Shown: positions 1 to 7,400 of the stretch, in pieces | How positions within the stretch are numbered: position 1 is the first letter of the stretch | Layout of the letters: each line of letters begins with the position of its first letter | Assembly: GCF_000003605.2 (NCBI RefSeq) | Contig: NW_003140815.1 | Location: forward strand, 860,805-874,495 | Reading direction: 5' to 3' | DNA length: 13,691 nucleotides | Origin: Saccoglossus kowalevskii | Lineage: Eukaryota; Hemichordata; Enteropneusta; Harrimaniidae | Position numbers and translations under genes: made by a program | Notes under the pieces: model-generated | The model's database searches: none | The model's input: only the letters and a program-made list of their open reading frames with translations | Told to the model about the DNA's origin: nothing

Positions 1-290
1 GTCGAAATTTTGGAGTTTTCACGGTAATAATTATTCCATTTCAATGAAACTTAGTACAAAGATGCTCTAGGACAATGTACAAACCTAATTAGTTTGGAGT
101 AAAAATCTGTTCATATTAATTCCCTAATAAGCATAATAATTCATAATTTTTTGGATTTTTGGTTCTAATCACATTTCAATTAAACTTGGAGACATAGATT
201 TTCTGTTACATTGCGCAGACCTCATTAGTTTTACACTCAAATCTGGTCATATTAATTTTCTGATTTGCATAATTAGTTTCCAGCTAAGTA
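1..290. repeat. Degenerate two-copy tandem repeat, about 135-bp period
   Basis: The motif CATTTCAAT-x-AAACTT begins at 37 and again at 172. It is followed in both copies by matching landmarks: an acat/caaag block, ACAxxGxxCAxACCT, ATTAGTTT, and TCATATTAATT. The second copy (TTCAATTAAACTTGG then ACATAGATT) closely resembles the TTCATTCAAACTTGG/ACATAGATT core of the monomers at 8051-8960, which suggests a distant family relation. Confidence 0.6.
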
Positions 291-1256
291 ATTTCAAATT
301 ATATTTAATGTGTCTTCAATACTCTCAGCACATGGGAGTTCTTTCTAAGCTTTCTTTGATTTTAGTTTAGCACTAAAAAAACTGTGTAAGGACAATGCCT
401 TTTTCCCATAGAAACTTACCTGTAATGTACATTAATATATGTGCAAATATTTGTAAATAATAGATAAACCTGTGTGAAGGACTGTAATTTTGATGACAAT
501 GCTTTGTAAAATTCAGTAATAAAAATGTAGTATTGATTGCCTTGAACAGCTGTTTATGGTAGATTATATTTGAATATTAAATGAACACATCACATCTGAG
601 GAATTAAATGATATATTTATTTAGGGACAAAAACATACCATATGGTGTTTATAAATAATTTTGGTAATAACAAATGTGTTTTATTGTGTGCAATTTTATT
701 TCAAACTTCATTTTGTGAAAGTGACGGAAATGTAAAGATGCGTATAAATTTGACAGAAACGAACCCAATCTCGTATTCTGTATAGTATGTGTTTAATTCC
801 CAGTATTTGCTCAGCATCCTGTTTAATGCTATTTAAAGTTAATAAAAATTCATTTGAATTTTATTGATGCCCTTTGATATTTCCTACATTTATGTCATTT
901 CTATCTTCTAAGGCTGTTTTATAAATTTTGGCCTTAGTGTCCTTTTCAACATGGAAATTCAAGCCCTACTGCCGTTTTGAACTCCGCATAGCTGGCAAGT
1001 TATTGGATTTTTGTCCATTTGTAGGAAACTAGGTCATGTAATCAAACATTCTCATGATCAAATACTCATAACATGTGCTAATGGTCAGCATACCCATGGG
1101 AAAGAGAAGTATCCTACACATAGAGTGGAATGTATTCAAGAATCCTGTCTGTGTTTACGCCATGTGTACTATTTTTCAAGCTGATAGGTTTGTATCATCA
1201 AATAGTTGTTTTTTGGGTTTTTACTCATAATGATGTCTTCTGACATTTTTTTCTAG
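1..1256. other. Upstream non-coding region / 5'UTR intron of the CCAR1-like gene
   Basis: AT-rich DNA without a supportable exon. It ends in a strong acceptor at 1256, so its 3' part is intronic. Apart from the tandem repeat at the left end, I see nothing in it. Confidence 0.6.
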
Positions 1257-1429
1257 GTGTATTCTTTGAAGCTTGATTTGATATAATAGAATGGCTCAAT
1301 ATGGTGTTGCTGGAACTGCAGGCCCGCCACGCAAGGATCCACCTTGGGCTGCACTACAGGCTGCAGCAGGGGGACATGCTGCTGCAGCGGCAGCTGTTGT
1401 TGCTGCAGCCGGAAATGCATCATTAGCTG
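1257..1429 (+). CDS. CCAR1: CCAR1-like exon with 5'UTR tail and start codon
   Basis: A strong acceptor (T-rich tract then TTCTAG, ending at 1256) begins the exon. It has 34 bases of leader, then ATG at 1291. The donor is GCTG|GTATGT after 1429, in phase 1. An acceptor just before the start codon implies at least one non-coding exon upstream, outside the window or in 1-1250. The coding part holds MAQYG, PPWA and the Ala-rich block, with six consecutive Ala written in mixed codons. Confidence 0.75.
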
Positions 1430-2498
1430 GTATGTTTTCACTTTCGCTTTCGCTACATAAGAGCTTGCTTATTAGGACATCTGTTCAATAGACATACCTG
1501 AAACTTAAGGGTTCTCTCTACATTATATTGACAGACTTAATTGAAACTTGAGGGTTTTTCTAGATTACTTTGATATACTTGCCATAGACTTAGGGTCTCT
1601 CTAGATTATGTTGATATACAACAACAAAAATGTTTCTGGTCAGAATGCACACCACCAAATGGGGTACAAGCCAATCTTTTTTGTTCACTTATTTCACCAC
1701 TGAGCAACACTGTTTACGAATTGCTTAAACGTGCAAAAATATAACACTGACTCTCCAATATTTTAGCAATATCAAACTAGTTGCACATTGTATATATGCA
1801 TCCAGAACAAAATATGGTACTTGGTGTGTTTTTTTCAGGGCAAGCAGTGCTACAACAACAGCAACAAGCTCAGGCATTATTAGGACCAAGTCCAGCTTCA
1901 ATCTACTCTCAGAATCTGACTCATGTAACACAATCTCCTGCATCTGTAGCTGCAGCCAATTCTGCGTTTTCATTACAACAACAGCAAGTGCTGCAGCAAA
2001 CAGCAGCACTTCAACAAGTAAGAATGTTTTGAATTGATATTGGAAAAAAACTATGATTACGTTAAGTTGCTTCTTTATCTAATAAACTTGTGATGCTAAA
2101 AAAGAAAAGGCTTGGTCTTAAGCAATGAGGAAAGCATTTTGTTTTTAGCCAAATCATTCACACATGAAATTTTGTGATAGTGTGCCACCTATGGTAAAAT
2201 GAGGAAATGTTTGTATCTTGTTTCAAAGCGATGCTTTGTCAGTCAGAATAGAATCTTTAATGCATGTATCGGAAATTTTTTTATATATTAAATGTTAAAC
2301 TTTATCTTGTAATAATAATCTTAATACAAAAAAAATATTCAAATTGTATTTTTTTGTGAAGGCCTAAGCATGCACTGCAACTATTTCACTCATGACTGAG
2401 GTGCCGACATGCTTTCTTTCAAATTCACATTTTCTTTATTGCAGCTTCAACAGCAGCAGCAGACTCTACAACAGCAGGCTGCAGCAGTCAAACACCAG
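1291..2498 (+). CDS. CCAR1: CCAR1-like protein, N-terminal part (three exons, gene continues beyond window)
   Basis: The start codon at 1291 opens a frame that stays open through joins 1291-1429, 1839-2017 and 2445-2498, giving 124 residues. Splice sites are canonical and the phases agree (1, then 0). The N-terminus reads MAQYG, then PPWA (about residue 18), an Ala-rich stretch, LLGPSP and IYSQ, a QSPA motif, QTAALQQ, and Gln/Ala runs. I recall the same order in vertebrate CCAR1: MAQFG, PPWA, LLGxSPxIY, QTPA, QTAALQQQ. CCAR1 is a nuclear coactivator for p53, nuclear receptors and Wnt signalling, and regulates apoptosis and the cell cycle. This part is the low-complexity lead before the S1-like, SAP and EF-hand-like domains, none of which is in the window. 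The family is CCAR1/CCAR2; the MAQ start and Gln-rich lead favour CCAR1. Ala and Gln runs use mixed codons. No stop follows in frame before the last donor. Confidence 0.78.
1490..1620. repeat. Degenerate tandem repeat, about 41-44 bp, three copies
   Basis: In the first CCAR1 intron (1430-1838), the pattern AGGGTT/TTTCTCTAGATTAxxTTGATAxAC recurs at about 1507, 1551 and 1592, each preceded by GACTTA or GAAACTT. It is a decayed minisatellite. The rest of this intron shows nothing. Confidence 0.55.
1839..2017 (+). CDS. CCAR1: CCAR1-like exon, Gln-rich with LLGPSP/IYSQ motifs
   Basis: The acceptor is TTTTTTTCAG ending at 1838 and the donor is CAA|GTAAGA after 2017. The single base carried from the previous exon plus 179 bases gives exactly 60 codons. 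The segment begins GQAVL with a Gln run, then LLGPSPASIYSQ, TQSPAS, and ends QTAALQQ. This is the exon that best identifies the gene as CCAR1-like. Confidence 0.78.
2018..2444. other. CCAR1-like intron, no further content seen
   Basis: AT-rich intron between GTAAGA and TTGCAG with A and T homopolymer runs. No inverted repeat or coding segment was recognised. Confidence 0.6.
2445..2498 (+). CDS. CCAR1: CCAR1-like short Gln/Ala exon
   Basis: The acceptor is TTCTTTATTGCAG ending at 2444 and the donor is CACCAG|GTACCG after 2498. It has 18 codons in phase 0 at both ends: LQQQQQTLQQQ followed by AAAVKHQ. It continues the Gln/Ala lead. No later CCAR1 exon (for example the S1-like segment) was found up to the window end, so the following intron would be longer than 11.19 kb. 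Confidence 0.68.
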
Positions 2499-2869
2499 GT
2501 ACCGCTCATTAACGGATTTTCTATATTAGTAGCACCTGTGCTTATGTAAATTACAGTGGTGTTTCTACGGTCAAAATAATATTTTAAGGATTCAGTATAG
2601 AACAAATGCAATTTGGAAGGAACTACAGTGAATTTACCCAACTATGAAATTTCACAAATCACTCATAAAATTGTCCATTTTTGTCAAAACACAGTCCCTC
2701 TATCACCGGTCTGAAAACGCTTAGTATTCTATTGTACTAACCCTCGTAACAGGCAAATAAATCGCTGACACCTTACGACAAGTTATCCCATAAATAAACT
2801 CCCATTGATGTAGTCGTGCATATCATTAGCCCACTGGAATTTACCATGATACTTGGCGATTTGGGTCAT

Positions 2870-2881
2870 TGCGCATGCGTC
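2870..2881. promoter_or_regulatory. NRF1-like palindromic motif
   Basis: TGCGCATGCGTC is a near-consensus NRF1 site (YGCGCAYGCGCR). Such sites are common in promoters of housekeeping and cell-cycle genes. It is the first CpG-rich point after the CCAR1 exons and could mark an internal CENPQ promoter. Motif evidence only. Confidence 0.35.
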
Positions 2882-2910
2882 ATTACCAGCACACTGATCA
2901 CAACATTACC

Positions 2911-3093
2911 ATGTGGAAGGCTTACAGCGATTTTGTCGAATTCGAAGATAACAACATTGAATGGGATTTTGTTTTAAAAGATGTCATTGAGGAAGAAATC
3001 CATACGCCTGTCAAAACTCCACAACTGCTGTCTGAACGTAAACAAATTTTTTCTATGAAATTAAACTCTTTATTACATCCCAAACAGAATTAA
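2911..3093 (+). CDS. Short unassigned open frame inside the inverted-repeat element
   Basis: ATG to TAA gives 60 residues, acidic in the first half (DFVEFEDNNIEWDF, then IEEEIH) and basic near the end. Its codons are mixed and not repeat-like, and it sits about 40 bp downstream of an NRF1-like motif. I recognise no family. It could be a remnant of the element's own gene, an upstream exon of CENPQ (a possible phase-1 donor GAAC|GTAAAC lies within it), or chance. Confidence 0.2.
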   Translation: MWKAYSDFVEFEDNNIEWDFVLKDVIEEEIHTPVKTPQLLSERKQIFSMKLNSLLHPKQN

Positions 3094-3232
3094 ACCACCC
3101 CATTAGTTTCAGAAGTATCCCCCGTAGTTTCTTTAATCACCAAATAAAAATGGAATTGGAGAATCACCCCATTCCCTTGTAATCGGAACAGAAACTAGCG
3201 TTACAATTATACGATTGAGAGAATGATGTGAT

Positions 3233-3266
3233 CCAAAATGGCGCCGTCGTGAATACAATGACGTGC
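3233..3266 (+). promoter_or_regulatory. YY1-like and CRE-like motif cluster
   Basis: CCAAAATGGCGCC at 3233-3245 matches the YY1 promoter motif, and TGACGTGC at 3259-3266 resembles a CRE half-site. An inverted YY1-like GGCCATTTTG follows at 3432-3441. These lie in the most CpG-rich part between the two genes, compatible with a CENPQ promoter. They could equally be inherited from the surrounding element. Confidence 0.3.
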
Positions 3267-3562
3267 AAAACCAAGACCCAAAAATCATACATCTTGTGAC
3301 ATTAAACAGTATTTCAATTGATTGTGTTGCCGATATACATAGTTGTTGCAAATTAATATGCCTGAAAAACAAAATAAGCAGGGAAAAAAAAATTACCGAA
3401 GTAAAATGTGTACAACATCGTAACTGGGACCGGCCATTTTGTTTTTAACCACGCCGTTTACTTCTTAAAAATAAGTGTCATTTTTTGAACGAACAATCAT
3501 CAAAATCGTATATTCAACATGACCATTGTGCTAAACATATTTCAAATCTACCAAAAACACAA

Positions 3563-3656
3563 ATGTTGTCATGTTGTCAAGAATGTACCGTTAATGAGAG
3601 GAACAGAAAAAACAAGTCAGTTTACAAGTCATGGCACAGTCCCTCTACTACAAAAG
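3563..3656 (+). CDS. Candidate first coding exon of CENPQ (weak)
   Basis: An ATG at 3563 opens 31 codons plus one base, ending at a possible donor AAAAG|GTGAAA after 3656. It leaves in phase 1, as the exon at 4382 requires, and would raise the protein to about 255 residues, near the family length. The product is Cys-containing then basic (NERNRKNKSVYKSW). Against it: the segment lies inside the 2690-3967 inverted-repeat element, includes a copy of that element's terminal motif (CACAGTCCCTCTA), and I see no family match. RNA evidence would be decisive. Confidence 0.22.
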
Positions 3657-3967
3657 GTGAAAAAGACATAATTTCACACAAGAAAACGTCTAGCATCAAC
3701 ATATTGTATACAACGAAATTTACTCTCCTTTAAAACAAAGACGTTACGAATCAACTATGGTAAAAAATATTTGTATACGGTATCGAATATGTTCTGGAAA
3801 CGTTAAACAATATATCACAGCACTGAACGCGATGTATCTCGAAGCTATCAACAGTATAGTACCGCTCTTCGCGGAGAGCCGTTACAAGCGTTAGCCCACT
3901 AATCCCGCCGATTCACACGTACATGTAAAACAATAGGCGTTTCCAGACCAGTGATAGAGGGTCTGTG

Positions 3968-4381
3968 AGATAATATAATCTATACTTGTAGTAATATAAC
4001 AATGCGTTATGGTTGTCTATCCTTAAGGCCAAGCAGACGAGGCATGAAAAACAAAGACCACCACAAGGTACTGTATAACACTATACTGCTTTTATTTCAT
4101 GAGAGTATAATTTTTGCGAAATTTCACAAATTAAGGAAAATCACACAATTTTATTGGGGGTCGTTAATGCAGAGGGATGAGTGACTTCATTCATGAAATT
4201 ACATCTTCACAAAGATGTTCAAATTATAACATTGCAAAGGAATAAATGTTTTACTGTAATTTATTTTGCTATGATTAACATGTGTACTGTAATAAAATGC
4301 AATGACATTTGTAGCAGTAATTCACTGCCACAGTTTTTGTATCATTGACTTATTAATCAAATGTTGTTTGTCTTATTTTAG
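3968..4381. other. Region between the element and the first secure CENPQ exon
   Basis: AT-rich, with the weak candidate mini-exon at 4028-4066 and a good polypyrimidine acceptor at its right end. Nothing else was recognised. Confidence 0.5.
4028..4066 (+). CDS. Candidate bridging mini-exon upstream of CENPQ (weak)
   Basis: A 39-base stretch between a possible acceptor (CTATCCTTAAG, ending at 4027) and a possible donor (CACAAG|GTACTG after 4066) reads AKQTRHEKQRPPQ plus one base. It enters in phase 0 and leaves in phase 1, so it could join the CCAR1 exon ending at 2498 to the CENPQ exon at 4382 in frame, or be an inner N-terminal CENPQ exon. The sites are mediocre and a 39-base open stretch is not rare by chance. 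Confidence 0.15.
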
Positions 4382-4499
4382 AAAAAGAGAGCGATGTGTA
4401 TACGGAACGTAAAATTTCAGCAAGGACTCTTGGTAAATGGAAACCAGTACAAAAGTCTACAAAGGATGTGGTTGTCAACATGATAGATGGTGCTATCAT
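4382..4499 (+). CDS. CENPQ: CENPQ exon with W-x-P-x-x-KST motif
   Basis: The acceptor is TTGTCTTATTTTAG ending at 4381 and the donor is ATCAT|GTAAGT after 4499. The exon enters in phase 1 (two bases complete a codon) and leaves with two bases of an ATG codon. It encodes a basic lead with TERK and then W-K-P-V-Q-K-S-T-K-D, the entry to the conserved CENP-Q domain. The other two frames either hit a stop or give no family match. Confidence 0.82.
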
Positions 4500-7400
4500 G
4501 TAAGTGCATTCAGTGAGAAATCTGAAATAAATCTTACCCCAGCTATGGCCGACACTGGATGGTCCAATATGCATTGTAGCCCGAGTTGCAGCAATAATAC
4601 ATCATAGGCTATATATTCAGTTACATTATTGCCTACGTTAGTAGTAAAATGTGCATGTCATGAGATTACGCGTCATGAGATTTTTTCATACGATTTGGCA
4701 AAGCTTGCATTTTTACTTTTAACCATAGGATTCCATGTTAAAATGCCACATATTATATCACATTATAAGCGTTTTATTGCATTTAACTGTAATGTAACTG
4801 AGCATGAGGAATTACCGTACATAGCATCCAATGCTGAAATGGCTATAATGTTAAAAATGCAAAGTATGCATTTGGCCAATTCTCATGACTTACCCAACAG
4901 TATTTTAAATTTTGATTTATTGGCAACTAGTATAAAAAGATTGGCTACCTTGTACGTGATTTCTAATCAGTATCAAGGAGTTTCACCAGTAACACATCTG
5001 CTGACAATTTCGGCTGTGGAGGCTTTCAGCTGGTGATGTTTTAACTGTGACAAATACGACAGAATTGTCTGTTTTCAAGCTTTTGTGTATCACTTGTGTA
5101 AACATTTTTTTTCTTTTTGATAATATTTCCACAGGCATTATGTTTGGCATAACATATACACTCTACACAATACAGACAGTATTTATATTCTTTTAATAGG
5201 TCAACATTGAATGATACAAGTGCTGTAAGTTACAGTAATGTGCAAGAGCATCTAAACATTATGAGAGCCAGGTAAGATGTATTTAAAATCTCATATCACA
5301 TGATATGGTACAGCTGATAAGAGTGAGTAACCTTGAGTATCAACCACCTTCACTTTCAGAGTAAAAATGCCTTAAAAATGCAAGGAATTTTCAAATTGTG
5401 CAATAGAGACATTCTGTCTGCCAACTTCAGTATGGGGCTTGACTTTATTGAGCATAGATGAGTCTTCTCAACGCATAAATTTTGATGCAAAAAACGTGAG
5501 TCTTGAATTTCCCAAAATATGGACTTCTTTTTGAAAAACCCTGTTTCAGGTGTTAAAAAGTGGTTTTAATTGCATCACCAACGCGGACAGCCACAAATGA
5601 ATGTTTTTGAATCATGTTAAATCTATGGTGATTACACACAATCTGGGTGCTCTCTAGATTTTTTTTTGAGTGTTACTGTCACCACCATATTGTTCTGAAC
5701 ACCAAAACAGCAACATTGCCAGCGAAGTATTTGACTGGTTAGCTATGCACGCTTGGAGATTGTTATGCGATCGGAACAAGTTGAGACAAGAGATGTCAAT
5801 CTAATAGTCTAACTCGGACACACTAAATATAAATAGAAGATCACGATGCAATGCCTTACAAATTGTCATTCAATCATATAAATTTGTATATAAATAATAA
5901 ATGCCAAAGTTATCCAAACAAAATCTATAGGTAACACAGTGATGGTACGTCTGTATTTCATAATACCCATAAATGAACACATTTTGCCGAATTGCGCACC
6001 TGCATAAAGTTGGTTTGAACCAGTTTTAATCATGTAACGATCTCGAGACGTGCATAATAAATCATTCAGCAACTTAGCTGGCAATGTTGATGTTTTGGCG
6101 TTCAGAACAATATGGCAATGACAATAGTATACGTGATAAATGAGTTTCGAAAACAAGGAATGGCTGGGCTTCTTGAGATTTTTATTAAATTTTGAACAAA
6201 AATCTTAATTTACTACGTTTAGTCATGGCAGACAGTGCATAGAATTAGACAATGTAATCATGTGAATAATTACTGTAGTGCAGTTTGACATTCTTTTATC
6301 GTTGTGATAAACAACGTTTACCATACCATAGAAAGGGAAAGATACTGGATAAAATTTGTAAATGATGTTTGTTATATATGCTGTTATTTTTTTAGACTCT
6401 TATCTAGGCTGACTCAATTAAAAGTACCACCTGTCAGGTACAATGACTACAAAAGGATGGACAATCAGTGTGTAAGTTATATATATCTAACTGTTGGTTC
6501 ATGGTCAGATGTTGCATAGTCAGTTTTCATTCAACCTAGTGCATTTCTTGTCGTGGCATCTACCATTAACATTGTCCATCTATCACACACGCAAATAGTC
6601 ATGCTAATTTTATTAAATTAAAAAAACATGATCTCGCTGACATAGAATCATCGAAGACAGTCAGAAATATTTGTGATTTTTCAAAGTGAATTTAGATCAT
6701 GCACCACTACGCTGAAAAAAGGATGCAAAGGTGATGCACTCAAAGTGTGATGTACAAGCTGGCTATGCGAGTGCAAAAATGCATGCAAGCTGTACTGCAA
6801 TATCAACATTAGAAAACTTTTTGTAATTTGTACATTCATACCGGTAGTTGTCAAGTATTGTACTAGCCACACACACCTATATCGAGAAGGTTGTTGCCTA
6901 ACCATGGTACTTCGCAATGGAGTTTAAATTTTGTTTGTCAAAATGCTATGACCAACTGTGTAAACCACTTTAATTTTGTGAGTCAAGTCAATGAAAATTG
7001 CAGAAATTTTGTAGTAGTGAAATTTTCTCCAGGGTTCTACAACAAAGAGTGTCAGTGACTTTCACAAAATTTGTATTCACAAATTCCACAAAATCTTATG
7101 TCAACCTTTTCACCACCAGTTCCCTCTTTTCATCACAAATTCACAAATATAGTTCCGTTTATATTCTGTATTTTACTTCAGAAGTTTGGAACAAAAATAG
7201 CTAAATTTTTCAAGTAAAACTGAAAATTTACTCAAATTTTGCCTGTTGGCCTCACTATTTAGGGTTAATTTCTAGAAATATCGAAGAATAAAAAAAAAAT
7301 GCAGATAAATTTGGGTCCAACAAAAAGGTTAAGATTGTTTCCGTGAGTAAAAGATCACATCCCTCTACTGCCTGTTTATTATGTTGACAACCAGTCTTAT

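Larger units (their letters stand above)
2690..3967. mobile_element. Putative DNA-transposon-like element with terminal inverted repeats
   Basis: The left end begins CACAGTCCCTCTATCAC, followed by CGGTCTGAAAACGC. The right end, read on the other strand, begins CACAGACCCTCTATCAC, followed by TGGTCTGGAAACGC. That is about 31 bp with four mismatches, in inverted orientation 1.28 kb apart. A third copy of the terminal motif (CACAGTCCCTCTA) lies in direct orientation at 3635, so a nested or solo end may be present. I see no clear target-site duplication and no recognisable transposase, so the superfamily is open (a hAT-like start at CAG is possible). The interior is more CpG-rich than its flanks. 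Confidence 0.6.

Noticed and set aside
1253-1441. Minus-strand Gln-rich frame opposite the CCAR1 start exon
   Set aside because: It is the antisense shadow of GCA/CTG-rich codons; the + strand has matched splice sites, phases and family motifs.
1725-2009. Minus-strand frame opposite the second CCAR1 exon
   Set aside because: It runs from the exon into intron sequence with no splice support and mirrors the CAG/CAA repeats.
3485-3733. Cys/His-containing frame as a zinc-finger gene
   Set aside because: Cys and His spacing fits no finger class I know, the frame has a non-ATG start, and it contains the transposon-end motif. Only the sub-segment 3563-3656 was kept, as a weak exon candidate.
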